A stretch of 64,000 bases of DNA from Aggregatilineales bacterium (GCA_029976025.1 JARKNX010000030.1:1-64000), one strand, 5' to 3'; counted from the first letter of the stretch, positions 1 to 9,094 are shown. Notes: generated from the letters alone by a model not told the origin. Numbers and translations: made by a program.

Positions 1-1515
1 GGCTTCAGACCCGGCCTGGCGGGCCAGCGCGGCGACCGTCTGCGGGTTGTCCCCGGAGATCACCTTGACGCTGATGCCGTGCTGGACGAAGCTCTCCAGC
101 GTTGACTGAAGATGCGGGCGAAGCTCATCGCTGAGACAGACCAGCCCCAGCGCGGTCAGCTCCGGCAGCTCCGGCTTGCCGTCGGCGTTGTGAAGGGTGG
201 ACACCTCCGGGTTGTGGCCTACGGCGATCACGCGCAGGCCCTGCCCGGACCAGGCCGCGATCTGATCCTGGGCGGCGCGGTCGAGCGGCATGACCGCCTC
301 CAGCATCTCCGGTGCGCCGATGGCGTACACGCCGTGCAGCGGGCTGTTACGGACCCTGTCAAACGCCAGCGCGCTCCATTTGCGATCGGAAGAAAAGCGC
401 ACCTCATCGACGATCGGGCGCCCGGCGCCCGGCAGGTGTTCCTGCAGGGCTTCTGTGGTCTTGTTGGTTGTGGTGGCGCTGCGGGCCATGTCGCCCAGGA
501 CGGCTTCCAGCGTCTGCAATGACACGCCGATCGGGTATGCCTCCCGGTAGTTGATGCGGTTGGCGGTCAGGGTCCCGGTCTTATCGGTGCACAGGACGGT
601 TACGTTGCTGAGCGATTCGACAGCGTTGGCCTGCTGCACCAGCGCACCCTGCTGGGAGATGCGCAACGACCCCATGGCGTAGGAGACGATCATCATCAGG
701 AAGAGGCCGTTGGGGATCACGCCGGCAATCACGGCGGCCATCTGCACCTGGCGCATGAAAGGCACGGCGGAAAGGACGGTGGCGATCAGCATCAGCAGGC
801 CGATGAAACCGGCCACCAGCATGAGCAGGCGCAGGATGAGCGTGATCTCGCGCTGGAGGGGGGTCCGCACGACGCGAAATCTGCGCGCCTGGGCGGTGAG
901 CTTATTGGCGTAGCTGTTCTCGCCCACCGAGGTCACCTCGTACAGGCCGCGCCCGGTCACGCAGAAGCTGCCGGAACTTAATTCGTCCCCCTGCTGCTTC
1001 AGGACTAAATCGGATTCGCCGGTCAGCAGCGATTCGTCCACTTCGAGCGACCCTTCGCTGCACAGGATGCCGTCCGCCACAATCTGGTCGCCGGGCATAG
1101 CTATCAGCACATCGCCGACCACGATCTCCGCCAGATCGATGGGCTTCTCGGCCCCGCCGCGCAGGGCGGTGACGCGCGGGCGGCTGAGCAAGGCGATGCG
1201 ATCAAGCTGGCGCTTGGCCCGAATCTCCTGCGTGGTGCCGATCAGGACGTTCAGGGCGATGATGCTGACGCTGGCCAGCGCGTCGCTGACCTGGCCGATA
1301 GCCAGCATGACCGCGCCAATAGAGAACAGGATGATGTTGATCAGGTTGAAGACGTTGTAACGGATGATGTCGCTGTAGGGGCGGCTGGTCCCGGGGCGAT
1401 AGTTGTTGCCCAGCCCCTGCTGGCGACGATCGGCGGCCTGTTCGTCGGTCAACCCGACGGGCAGCGCTGAGGTGGGAAAAGATGAGGCAGATTCCGCCGC
1501 TCTGGTCGTCGGCAT
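1..1515 (-). CDS. HAD-type P-type cation-transporting ATPase, 3' part cut by window edge
   Basis: This is an integral-membrane ATP-driven cation pump, cut at its C-terminal side by the window start; about 505 residues are visible. Reading the minus strand from ATG at 1515, the actuator-domain TGES motif is present and the phosphorylation motif DKTGTLT has its aspartate at about residue 311. A later GDNPQTV stretch is the usual nucleotide-domain motif. Hydrophobic pairs flank the actuator domain. The order is that of P2/P3-like ATPases (Ca, Mg or unknown cation), and no heavy-metal binding domain or CPC motif is visible. The transported ion cannot be told because the later membrane segments lie outside the window. 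It is divergent from the flavin reductase gene. Confidence 0.93.
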   Translation of the reverse strand, partial: MPTTRAAESASSFPTSALPVGLTDEQAADRRQQGLGNNYRPGTSRPYSDIIRYNVFNLINIILFSIGAVMLAIGQVSDALASVSIIALNVLIGTTQEIRAKRQLDRIALLSRPRVTALRGGAEKPIDLAEIVVGDVLIAMPGDQIVADGILCSEGSLEVDESLLTGESDLVLKQQGDELSSGSFCVTGRGLYEVTSVGENSYANKLTAQARRFRVVRTPLQREITLILRLLMLVAGFIGLLMLIATVLSAVPFMRQVQMAAVIAGVIPNGLFLMMIVSYAMGSLRISQQGALVQQANAVESLSNVTVLCTDKTGTLTANRINYREAYPIGVSLQTLEAVLGDMARSATTTNKTTEALQEHLPGAGRPIVDEVRFSSDRKWSALAFDRVRNSPLHGVYAIGAPEMLEAVMPLDRAAQDQIAAWSGQGLRVIAVGHNPEVSTLHNADGKPELPELTALGLVCLSDELRPHLQSTLESFVQHGISVKVISGDNPQTVAALARQAGSEA

Positions 1516-1679
1516 AGCGGTCACTCCAGGTGGAAGCGCAGGCCGCAAATACGCTGAAACGACGCGTGCGGCGCAGGTATGGACTTTACTCCAAACCCGG
1601 CCGGACGACAATCGGGAAAAGCAGGAGGGCGGGGTGTCCGCGGCTGGCGGTTGCTGTGGAAATCGCCCGATGTTCCCAC

Positions 1680-1685
1680 TACAAT
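1680..1685 (+). promoter_or_regulatory. possible -10 element for the flavin reductase gene
   Basis: TACAAT lies 44 bp before the ATG at 1729. The best -35 at 17 bp spacing is TGGAAA, which is weak, so this is a tentative promoter. Confidence 0.35.
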
Positions 1686-1728
1686 TGAGGGCGCACAGAG
1701 ACTGCCGGATGGCTGTGAGGAGCGCACC

Positions 1729-2220
1729 ATGCCTGTAGACGTTTCAGCGTTCAAGGATGCCATGAGCCGCTGGACAAGCGGGGTCACCGTCGTCACGACG
1801 GCGCATGAGGGGGAACGGACCGGGCTGACGGTCAGCTCTTTCACCAGCGTGAGCATTGCGCCGCCGCTGGTGCTGATCTGTATCGACCGGCGCAAATACG
1901 CGCGAGACCTGATTGACCGGGCCGGCCTGTTCGGCGTCAGCATTTTGCGGGCCGATCAGGTGGCGCTGGGGAAACGCTTCGCGGGCATGATCCCCGGGAT
2001 GGAAGATCGCTTCGCCGGGGTGGCCTGGATCACCGCTGAAACAGGCGCGCCGCTGCTGCCGGACGCGCTGGCCTGGCTCGACTGCCGGGTGCAGGACCGC
2101 CATGAGAGCGGCGATCACACTATTTTTGTGGGGCGGGTGGTGGACTGCCAGGCGGGGGAGCAGGGCGATTCGCTCGTCTACCATAACCGGCAGTGGGGGA
2201 GCTTTGTGGCGGCTGAGTAG
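1729..2220 (+). CDS. flavin reductase-like FMN-binding protein (HpaC/DIM6-NTAB family)
   Basis: This 163-residue protein has the single split-barrel FMN-binding fold of NAD(P)H:flavin oxidoreductases that feed reduced flavin to two-component monooxygenases. Visible family features are the start FKDAMSRWTSGVTVVTT, the SSFTSVSIAPPLV stretch that packs on the flavin, and the C-terminal LVYHNRQWGSF. The ATG at 1729 is chosen because GAGGAG lies 7 bp before it and the family begins here; an in-frame extension upstream to 1579 has no such support. No monooxygenase partner is next to it, so the partner is unknown. Full length for the family (about 160-170 residues). Confidence 0.9.
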   Translation: MPVDVSAFKDAMSRWTSGVTVVTTAHEGERTGLTVSSFTSVSIAPPLVLICIDRRKYARDLIDRAGLFGVSILRADQVALGKRFAGMIPGMEDRFAGVAWITAETGAPLLPDALAWLDCRVQDRHESGDHTIFVGRVVDCQAGEQGDSLVYHNRQWGSFVAAE

Positions 2221-2230
2221 CCGGATACGC

Positions 2231-2257
2231 AAAAGGAGCGCCGGTGAGGGCGCTCCT
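2231..2257 (-). terminator. Rho-independent terminator of the sugar operon
   Basis: A perfect 9-bp stem (AGGAGCGCC / GGCGCTCCT) with a 6-nt loop is followed, on the minus strand, by TTTTGCG. It lies just after the isomerase stop and may also slow transcription from the convergent flavin reductase gene. Confidence 0.7.
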
Positions 2258-2290
2258 GTGCAATTTGTGCGGCGCTGACCTTCTGACCGA

Positions 2291-3748
2291 CTATCTGTGA
2301 TGGTAGGTCGGCCACCCCAGGTACTTGTTGAACGCTTCCTCAATGATATCGGCGACCAGCGCGTGGTTGACGCTCACGTGGTGCTCGAAGCCATTGTTGC
2401 AGATATAGGCCAGCAGCGCCTGATAGTTGGGGACGTGCACGACGCCGTAACCGCCGAAGGTGTTGACTGGATCGTTGGTGAAGCGGCCCTCGCCCGTGTA
2501 GGCCACGATCTCACCGGCGAATTCATCGGTGGAGATGCGCAGGTAGGTCATCGGGCTTTCCTTGATCCGCCCCTGGATCGTGCCGTAGGTATTCTCTTTC
2601 CCGACCGTCCCGGCGACGATCTCCTGGTAATTCATGACGGGAATATCGTCGATGAAAACATCCCTGGGCAGGTTGGAGCAATGGAAAACCACGCCCTTAT
2701 CCGGATCATCCTTGTAGTTGTTGTTCCAGTCCACCAGCGCCGAAGGGCGTCCGGAGGCGAGCTGCAGGGCCAGCATCGCCAGCGCGCCGGCGATGTCCGT
2801 CTCGCAGGCGGAGGGGTTGAGCTTGTTGCTGCTCATGCTCATCAGCGTGCAGGGCACGACGCCGAAATACTCTTCCATTGAGGTCCAGCACTGCACGGCG
2901 GTGGCGTCCAACTGGTTGTCGTCTATCCAGCCGTCGAGCACGACGCCGAACTTAGCCATCCGCATCAGGGATTCTGCGGGCACTGCCTTGGTCTGCGCGT
3001 AACCCTTGATAGCCGTCAGCTTCTCCTGAACCCGGCTGTCGTTATCATCGAGCTTGCCGATACGGCCGTAGACCTCGGACAGGTCGAGCGTCTCCACACT
3101 GATGCCGGAGAAGTCCAGCAGTTTCTCGCTGAAGCGCACCGTCTTGAAGGCTTCCGGGCGCGCGCCCATCATGCCCAGGCGGGCTGTGCGCATCCCGCGC
3201 ACGACGCGGCAGATGGCGGCGAACTTCTTGAGGTCGGCCATGAAGGCGTCGCTCGTCGGGTCCATCGTGTGCTGGCTGGTGAGGGTGTAGTTGATGCCGT
3301 ACTGGTGCAGGTTGTTGCAGGCGCTCATCTTGCCGCAGAAGCTGTCCCGGCGGTTCGCGAGGTCCATCTTGCTGACATCGTCGGGGAAAGCCTGGATGAG
3401 CACCGGCACGTTCAGATCGGCGAAGCGCAGGGTGTTGGCAATTGCGCGCTCATCGCCGAAGTTGGGCAGTGTCACCAGCACGCCGTCGATTTCGTCGCGA
3501 TGCTTGCGGAACAGATCGGCGCACAGACGGGCCTCATTCAGCGATTCAATCGCGCCGACGTTGGTGGCATCTTCGGGGGTGATGATGGCCTTGATGCCGG
3601 CCTTTTCCAGTTGTTCCAGCATCGTCCGGCGCCCGCTGAGGGCCAGATGGTGGGGGAAGAAGCCACGGTTGCCGACGATGACGGCCAGCGTCACCGGGCG
3701 TTCGTTCAGCCTGGAAGCGGCGACATATTGTGGAGCTGCAGCGGTCAT
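2291..3748 (-). CDS. L-fucose/L-arabinose isomerase family protein
   Basis: A 485-residue protein of the FucI/AraA-like superfamily (COG2407 type), which interconverts aldoses and ketoses with a divalent metal. Family marks are the N-terminal alpha/beta domain with GVLVTLPNFGDE, the middle-domain ACETDIAGALAML segment carrying the conserved acidic residue, and the late HCSNLP histidine. It is the last gene of the araB-araD-GH4 operon, 100 bp after the GH4 gene, with AGGAG 10 bp before the ATG. No classical araA is seen here, so I infer that it supplies the ketopentose for the neighbouring kinase and epimerase. L-arabinose is the first guess; L-fucose-like or another aldose is possible. Confidence 0.87.
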   Translation of the reverse strand: MTAAAPQYVAASRLNERPVTLAVIVGNRGFFPHHLALSGRRTMLEQLEKAGIKAIITPEDATNVGAIESLNEARLCADLFRKHRDEIDGVLVTLPNFGDERAIANTLRFADLNVPVLIQAFPDDVSKMDLANRRDSFCGKMSACNNLHQYGINYTLTSQHTMDPTSDAFMADLKKFAAICRVVRGMRTARLGMMGARPEAFKTVRFSEKLLDFSGISVETLDLSEVYGRIGKLDDNDSRVQEKLTAIKGYAQTKAVPAESLMRMAKFGVVLDGWIDDNQLDATAVQCWTSMEEYFGVVPCTLMSMSSNKLNPSACETDIAGALAMLALQLASGRPSALVDWNNNYKDDPDKGVVFHCSNLPRDVFIDDIPVMNYQEIVAGTVGKENTYGTIQGRIKESPMTYLRISTDEFAGEIVAYTGEGRFTNDPVNTFGGYGVVHVPNYQALLAYICNNGFEHHVSVNHALVADIIEEAFNKYLGWPTYHHR

Positions 3749-3848
3749 GGGTTTTCTCTCCTGTTTGAAAGATAGTGTAAGGTGCTCTTACCTGGCGTTC
3801 GGAAATGCGATCTGACTTCTCAAAGCCCTGCGTATCCAGCTCTCCGGC

Positions 3849-5405
3849 TCAGCCGGACTTCGTCATCCCGGCTTTGTCGGCGGCGGCAGCATTGGCGCGG
3901 GCCTGGGCGGCCTCCGCGGCCATCTCGTCCACCGTCTTGACTGGCAGGCGGACGGCCCCCTTCCAGCCTTCGCGCAGCGGGACGCGCGTCCCATCCCGGA
4001 CGGCATCCTCCAGCCGCTTCTGCGCCGCCGGAATCGCGCCGGCATACTGGGGCAGCCACTGCGCCTGCGCCACCAGCATGTCGTCCGTCATTTGCCAGAC
4101 TTCCTCCGGGTTGCAAACAGCCCCCACCAGCGGGTCGTGCAGCATGGCCTGCTTGAGCAGGGTCACGTCCCCGCGCACGGCGGCTTCCATACCCATCTGC
4201 TGGACGCGGACGCTGGCGGAGCACGTGGCTGCGCAGGCCAGCGGCAGGTCGCCAATCACGGGCATGGCGATGCCGTTGCGGTCTACATAGCCGGGAATCT
4301 CGATAATGCAGCCGTCGGGCAGGTTGGTGATATGCCCGCGGTTGACGACGTTGAAGTGCCCGCGGTATGTCCGGCCCGTCTCCAGCGCCTCGATGATGTA
4401 GGAGCCGTGCTCTTCGCTGCGGTGGTCGGGGCCGATCCGGGGCGGGTCCTCGCGCAGCCAGTTGGGGAAGTCCGTCTCGAACCAGTTGCGCCCTTCGGTG
4501 CAGACGCGCAGGTAACCGCCGGTTTCGCCGTTGATCCAGCTTGACGTGTCGATCCAGGCCGGGATTTCATCCGGGCGCTTGCGATACCACGGCACATATT
4601 CGCTGAGATGACCGTTGGATTCGGTGCTGTAATAGCCGAAGCGGCGCAGCACATCGATGCGCACCTTCTCTGTCTGGGGGTAGGTCGGGTGCGCCTCGAA
4701 CAGCTCCAGCAGGCGCGGCGTCAGGTCCATGCCGCGCCACTGCACCCGAATATACCAGGTCTGGTGGTTGATGCCGGCGGCGACGATGTCCACATCGCGG
4801 CGGTGGATCGTCTCGTCGGGGCTGATCAGGCCCTCCCGCTTCGCCCAGTGCTCGATGCAGCTCGCGATCTGCCAGTGACCGCCCTGCACGCCGTGGCACA
4901 GCCCGATTGTCGGCACGCCGCCGTACTGATTGCAGGCCCAGGTGTTCATGGCCATGGGGTTCGAGTAGTTGAGGAAGAGGGCGTCTGGTCGGGCTGTCTC
5001 GCGGATATCTTTGCAGATATTGAGCAGGACAGGGATGGTGCGCTGGGCGTACATGATCCCGCCGGCGCAAAGAGTGTCGCCGACACACTGATCCACCCCG
5101 TACTTGAGCGGGATATCGATATCCAGCTCGAAGGCTTCCAGCCCGCCCTGGCGGATCATGCAGATCACGTAGTCGCTGTCAGCGATGGCTTTGCGCTGGT
5201 CCAGAGTGGCCGTGACGGCGGCGGGGAGCCGGTTGGCGGCGATATCGCGCTGGCAAAGCCGGGTCACCATCTCCAGATTGGAGGGCGAGATATCCATAAA
5301 GGCGAAGTGAGTATCGGCCAGCTCCGGCACAGCCAGGAGGTCCTGCATCAGCCGCCGGGTGAACCCGATTGATCCGGCGCCGATCATGGCGATTTTGAGT
5401 GGCAT
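3849..5405 (-). CDS. GH4-family alpha-glycosidase (alpha-galactosidase/glucosidase-like)
   Basis: A 518-residue glycoside hydrolase family 4 enzyme. GH4 enzymes cleave by an NAD+- and metal-dependent oxidation-elimination mechanism rather than by two acids. The Rossmann start MIGAGSIGF (residues 7-15) binds NAD, NYSNPMAMNTWA is the conserved sugar-binding turn, and GLCHGVQGG carries the Cys and His expected to ligate Mn. No secretion signal is present, so it should act on imported oligosaccharides in the cytoplasm. AAGGATAACT precedes the ATG. It lies between araD and the isomerase with about 50-100 bp gaps, which suggests it releases pentose or hexose from a short side-chain substrate. The exact sugar cannot be read from sequence. 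Confidence 0.9.
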   Translation of the reverse strand: MPLKIAMIGAGSIGFTRRLMQDLLAVPELADTHFAFMDISPSNLEMVTRLCQRDIAANRLPAAVTATLDQRKAIADSDYVICMIRQGGLEAFELDIDIPLKYGVDQCVGDTLCAGGIMYAQRTIPVLLNICKDIRETARPDALFLNYSNPMAMNTWACNQYGGVPTIGLCHGVQGGHWQIASCIEHWAKREGLISPDETIHRRDVDIVAAGINHQTWYIRVQWRGMDLTPRLLELFEAHPTYPQTEKVRIDVLRRFGYYSTESNGHLSEYVPWYRKRPDEIPAWIDTSSWINGETGGYLRVCTEGRNWFETDFPNWLREDPPRIGPDHRSEEHGSYIIEALETGRTYRGHFNVVNRGHITNLPDGCIIEIPGYVDRNGIAMPVIGDLPLACAATCSASVRVQQMGMEAAVRGDVTLLKQAMLHDPLVGAVCNPEEVWQMTDDMLVAQAQWLPQYAGAIPAAQKRLEDAVRDGTRVPLREGWKGAVRLPVKTVDEMAAEAAQARANAAAADKAGMTKSG

Positions 5406-5460
5406 AGTTATCCTTTACAGGGCGCGCCTGCCCTGTGCAGTCAGCTTATCGGGGCGGCGT

Positions 5461-6111
5461 TCACTGCCCGTAAACATTCTGGTAGCGGTAGTGCAGCTTC
5501 TGAATATCCTCAGCGCTGATCTGGATAGGCTGGCCCGCCTGCTCAGCCAGCCAGAAAATGGCGGCGTTATCTTCGGTCATGACGGCGGCCTGTACCGCTT
5601 TTTCGGCGGTCGGGCCGGTGGCAAAGACGCCGTGATTCTGCAATATACAGGCCGGGCTGTAGCTGTCGGCCAGGACCTCTACGACGCGCTGCCCGATCTC
5701 TTCGCCGCCGATCAGGGCGAAGCCGCCGCACGGGATCGGCCCGCCGAATTCGTCGGCCATGGCGGTCGTGACGCAGGGGATGGCCCGGCCCAGCGCGGCG
5801 AAAGCGGTGGCATAGCGGGAGTGGGTGTGCACGATGCCGTTGACCTTCGGCATATGGCGGTAGATGTAGCAGTGGGAGGCCGTATCGGAGGAGGCCTTCA
5901 GGTTGCCTTCCACTATCTTGCCGTCCAGGTCCACGATCACCATATTCTCCGGCGTCAGGTCCTCGAATTTGACGCCGCTGGGCTTGATGACGACCAGTCC
6001 AGTTTCAGGGTCGCGGGCGGACACGTTGCCGCTGGTCCAGGCGACCAGATTGTTCTTGGGCAGCTCAAGATTCAAAGCATATACTTCGGCGCGCAGGGCT
6101 GGTAGTTTCAT
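5461..6111 (-). CDS. araD: L-ribulose-5-phosphate 4-epimerase
   Basis: A 216-residue class II aldolase/AraD-family protein that converts L-ribulose 5-phosphate to D-xylulose 5-phosphate, feeding the pentose phosphate pathway. The zinc motif HTHSRYAT is intact, and upstream SGNVSARD and VIKPSGV contact the phosphate as in the family. GAGGGATACCCT precedes the ATG. It follows araB by 97 bp, with a hairpin in the gap. The araB neighbour makes the 4-epimerase assignment stronger than a fuculose aldolase reading, which the sequence alone would also allow. Confidence 0.93.
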   Translation of the reverse strand: MKLPALRAEVYALNLELPKNNLVAWTSGNVSARDPETGLVVIKPSGVKFEDLTPENMVIVDLDGKIVEGNLKASSDTASHCYIYRHMPKVNGIVHTHSRYATAFAALGRAIPCVTTAMADEFGGPIPCGGFALIGGEEIGQRVVEVLADSYSPACILQNHGVFATGPTAEKAVQAAVMTEDNAAIFWLAEQAGQPIQISAEDIQKLHYRYQNVYGQ

Positions 6112-6156
6112 AGGGTATCCCTCTGGTAGTCAGTCATATTGGAAATGAAATATCTG

Positions 6157-6200
6157 GCAGCCTGCCAGGGGAGCGGCGCCCCACCCGCCCGGCAGGCTGC
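6157..6200 (-). other. intercistronic hairpin between araB and araD
   Basis: A perfect 10-bp inverted repeat (GCAGCCTGCC / GGCAGGCTGC) with a 24-nt loop lies between the araB stop and araD start. There is no proper T-run after it on the minus strand, so it looks more like a messenger-stabilising or partial-stop structure setting the araB:araD ratio than a full terminator. Confidence 0.5.
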
Positions 6201-6208
6201 GGAGCGTG

Positions 6209-7858
6209 TCAACTATGGGCCTGATATTTGATCGCTTTCAGGCGCTTCATCACATCGTTCTGGCCGCGCCCGAAGTAATCGTAGAGCGTCTTGTACTCGG
6301 CGTACAGCTTGTCGTAAACCGCCTTATTTTCGGCGACAGGCTGCACAACCCGATCCTTCTGCCGGCCCATCTTCTCCGCGGCGGCCTTGATATTGGGGTA
6401 AACGCCGGCGGCGACTGCCGCGTGCATGGCCGAGCCGAGGGCGGGCGACTGGGCGGAGCCAGCGAACTTGAGGGCCTTGCCGGTGACATCGGCATAAATG
6501 CGGACCAGGAGCTGGTTCTTTTCCGGCAGGCCGCCGGCCAGCACCAGCTCGTTGACGGGGATACCGTTCGACTCGAAGGCCTCGATGATGATGCGCGTGC
6601 CGTAGGCGGTAGCCTCGATCAGAGCGCGGTAAATGTCCGGGGCGCGGGTGGCCAGCGTGGCCCCCAGCAGCAGGCCAGTCAGATCGGCATCGACCAGGAT
6701 AGAGCGGTTGCCGTTCCACCAGTCCAGCGCCAGCAGGCCGTGTTCGCCCGGCTTCTGCCTGGCGGCTTCGCTTTCCAGGTACTGGTGGATATCCATGCCG
6801 GCGGCGCGGGCGGCGTCATGATATTCCGGCGGGACGGCGTTATTGACGAACCAGGCGAAGATATCGCCTACGCCGCTTTGCCCGGCCTCGTAACCGTAGT
6901 AGCCGGGGATGATGCCGCCGTGCACCACGCCGCACATGCCTTCCACTTCCTGTACGTCGGTGCCGATCAGCATGTGGCAGGTCGAAGTCCCCATGATCAT
7001 GACCATGCTGCCCGGATCAGTCACCTTGACGGCGGGCGGCGTGACATGGGCATCGACATTGGCGACGGCCACGGCGATCCCGGGCTTAAGGCCGGTCTGG
7101 AGGGCCATTTCGGGGGTCAGGCTGCCGGCCCGATCGCCCAACTGGGCGAAGTCGCGGCTCATCTTGGTATCCACAACATCGGCGAAGCGCGGGTCCAGGG
7201 CGGCGAAGTATTCGCGCGGCGGGTAATCGCCATCCTGCACCATAGCTTTGTAGCCAGCGGTGCAGGCGTTGCGCGTCTCCACCCCGGTGAGCTGCCAGAT
7301 CACCCAGTCTGCTGCTTCCAGCAGGCGGTCGGCCGCGTCGTAAATTTCCGGCGCTTCCTTCAGAATCTGGAGGGCTTTGCTGAAGAACCATTCCGATGAA
7401 ATCTTGCCGCCGTAACGATCCAGCCACTTCTGATCCATGCGGCGGGCTGTCTCGTTGATCAGGTCGGCTTCTGGCTGGGCGGCGTGGTGCTTCCACAGCT
7501 TGACCCAGGCATGCGGGTTGTCCCGGTAGGCGTCCAGCGCGCGAAGCGATGTGCCATCTTTCTTGACCGGCATCATTGTGCAGGCGGTGAAGTCGATGCC
7601 GATGCCGACAACTTCTTCCGGCTTGATGCCGCTTTGCTGGAGAACCTCGGGGATGGTCTGGCGCAGCACTGCCAGATAGTCGAGCGGGTCCTGTAAGGCC
7701 CAATCAGGGGGGAGGGGGGTGCTGCTGCCGGGGAGGGTGCGATCGATCACGCCATTGCTGTAAGCGTATACAGCCGTGGCGACTTCACGACCATCGCGGA
7801 CATCCACCAGAACAGCGCGCCCGGATTCGGTGCCGAAGTCGATGCCAATTGTATACAT
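6209..7858 (-). CDS. araB: ribulokinase (FGGY family)
   Basis: A 549-residue FGGY carbohydrate kinase with the ribulokinase start YTIGIDFGTESGRAVLVD (residues 3-20, phosphate-1 loop) and the long ribulokinase-type insertion. Further marks are GIGIDFTACTMMPV, DAYRDNPHAWVKLWKHHAA and the adenosine-loop segment LVLAGGLPEKN. It phosphorylates L-ribulose with ATP. It is the first gene of the operon, GGAAGTG precedes the ATG, and a promoter with an overlapping LacI-type operator lies directly upstream. The length agrees with AraB (about 550-570). Confidence 0.95.
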   Translation of the reverse strand: MYTIGIDFGTESGRAVLVDVRDGREVATAVYAYSNGVIDRTLPGSSTPLPPDWALQDPLDYLAVLRQTIPEVLQQSGIKPEEVVGIGIDFTACTMMPVKKDGTSLRALDAYRDNPHAWVKLWKHHAAQPEADLINETARRMDQKWLDRYGGKISSEWFFSKALQILKEAPEIYDAADRLLEAADWVIWQLTGVETRNACTAGYKAMVQDGDYPPREYFAALDPRFADVVDTKMSRDFAQLGDRAGSLTPEMALQTGLKPGIAVAVANVDAHVTPPAVKVTDPGSMVMIMGTSTCHMLIGTDVQEVEGMCGVVHGGIIPGYYGYEAGQSGVGDIFAWFVNNAVPPEYHDAARAAGMDIHQYLESEAARQKPGEHGLLALDWWNGNRSILVDADLTGLLLGATLATRAPDIYRALIEATAYGTRIIIEAFESNGIPVNELVLAGGLPEKNQLLVRIYADVTGKALKFAGSAQSPALGSAMHAAVAAGVYPNIKAAAEKMGRQKDRVVQPVAENKAVYDKLYAEYKTLYDYFGRGQNDVMKRLKAIKYQAHS

Positions 7859-7886
7859 ATATCACTTCCAATTGGGTAGTTTATCT

Positions 7887-7902
7887 CTGTGAACGCTCAC
7901 AG
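7887..7902. promoter_or_regulatory. LacI-family operator controlling the ara-GH4 operon
   Basis: CTGTGAACGCTCACAG is palindromic at 14 of 16 positions with a central CG step, the hallmark of LacI/GalR-family operators. It lies just downstream of the -10 of the araB promoter, across the expected transcript start, where a bound repressor would block transcription. The LacI-type gene 63 bp away on the other strand is the obvious ligand-sensing partner. Confidence 0.8.
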
Positions 7903-7906
7903 ATTC

Positions 7907-7935
7907 AGGGTAACATAATTATTAGGCGGCGTCAA
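7907..7935 (-). promoter_or_regulatory. promoter of the araB operon
   Basis: On the minus strand TTGACG (7935-7930) and TACCCT (7912-7907) are 17 bp apart. The transcript would start near 7900, inside the operator. Confidence 0.7.
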
Positions 7936-7964
7936 GCGATTGCCCCGGCAGGGATGAGTGAATT

Positions 7965-8999
7965 ATGGCCGATTCTGTATCGCGGCGGGTAACCCTGAAC
8001 GATGTCGCCAGGCTGTCCGGCGTTTCGTACCAGACAGTCTCCCGCGTCATCAACAACCACCCTTACGTGGCGGAGGACACGCGCGCCCGCGTCCTCGAAG
8101 CTATTGAGCAGCTTGACTACCACCCTAACAAAGCGGCCAAGAGCCTGGTCACGCGCCGTTCCCAGACGCTGGCCGTCATCACCTACGGTCTGGACAAATA
8201 CGGCCCGGCGCAGATTATGATCAATGTTGAGCGCGCCGCCAAAGAGGCCGGTTACGACCTGATTTTCTCCAACATCCATGAAACCTCTCTGGAGAGCATG
8301 CGCGCCGCCATGGAAAGCCTGGAGGGGTGGCAGGTGGATGGCATCCTGGCGATCACGCCGGTTGCGAATATCCTGTGTGAGGAGCTTCGGGCGTTGTGCG
8401 GCAGCGTCCCCCTGGTCCAGGTTGATATTCCGCTCGGCGCACAGGTCCCCTCGGCAGTCATCGATCAACGCTGGGGGAGCGCGCTGGTCACCCGGCACCT
8501 GATCTCCCTCGGCCATACGCGGATAGCCGCGATCAGCGGGCCGCTGGACTGGTTCGGGGCGCAGGCCCGGCACGAAAGCTGGCGGGAAACTTTGCGGGAG
8601 GCCCGGCTGACCCCCGTCGCCAGCCTGGAGGGGGACTGGACGGCGGGCAGCGGGTACCAGGCGGCGGGGCAACTGCTGGACCGGGGTCTGAACTTCACCG
8701 CCCTTGTGGTCGCCAATGACCAGATGGCGCTGGGGGCGATCCGCGCCCTGCGCGACCGCGGGCTGCGTATCCCGGAAGATATCTCGATCACTGGCTTTGA
8801 TGACATCCCCGAAGCGGCTTACTTCGACCCGCCGCTGACCACAGTCCGGCAGGATTTCGGCGTTCTGGGCAACAAGGGCGTCGAATATCTGATGGAGCGA
8901 ATCGCCGATCCGCAGGCGGCTGCCCGGCAGGTCGTGATCAGGCCCGCTCTGGTTCAGCGGCTGAGCACAGGCCGTCCGTGTCCAGAGCGCCGGACGTAG
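7965..8999 (+). CDS. LacI/GalR-family transcriptional repressor
   Basis: A 344-residue regulator. Residues 7-60 form the LacI helix-turn-helix (VTLNDVARLSGVSYQTVSRV) plus hinge helix (HPNKAAKSLVTRR), followed by the periplasmic-binding-protein-like effector domain with NDQMALGAIRAL and DISITGFDDIPEA. It is divergent from araB. The 106-bp gap holds the araB promoter and a CG-centred operator, so the simplest reading is a sugar-released repressor of the ara-GH4-isomerase operon and perhaps of itself. It replaces the AraC- or GntR-type AraR regulators seen in other phyla. The effector sugar is inferred from the operon only. Confidence 0.93.
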   Translation: MADSVSRRVTLNDVARLSGVSYQTVSRVINNHPYVAEDTRARVLEAIEQLDYHPNKAAKSLVTRRSQTLAVITYGLDKYGPAQIMINVERAAKEAGYDLIFSNIHETSLESMRAAMESLEGWQVDGILAITPVANILCEELRALCGSVPLVQVDIPLGAQVPSAVIDQRWGSALVTRHLISLGHTRIAAISGPLDWFGAQARHESWRETLREARLTPVASLEGDWTAGSGYQAAGQLLDRGLNFTALVVANDQMALGAIRALRDRGLRIPEDISITGFDDIPEAAYFDPPLTTVRQDFGVLGNKGVEYLMERIADPQAAARQVVIRPALVQRLSTGRPCPERRT

Positions 9000-9055
9000 C
9001 GGCCCTGTTCCTCAGGTTATTGGCGACAAAAACTTCACCCTGATCGGGGTAGATA

Positions 9056-9088
9056 CGGCGCGGGCGTCCGGATATACGATCCGCGCCG
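9056..9088. other. hairpin between convergent lacI-type and TIR genes
   Basis: CGGCGCGG and CCGCGCCG form a perfect 8-bp stem with a 17-nt loop in the 95-bp gap between two convergent genes. It lacks a T-run on either strand, so a role as a bidirectional transcription stop is only possible. Confidence 0.35.
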
Positions 9089-9094
9089 CACGGC

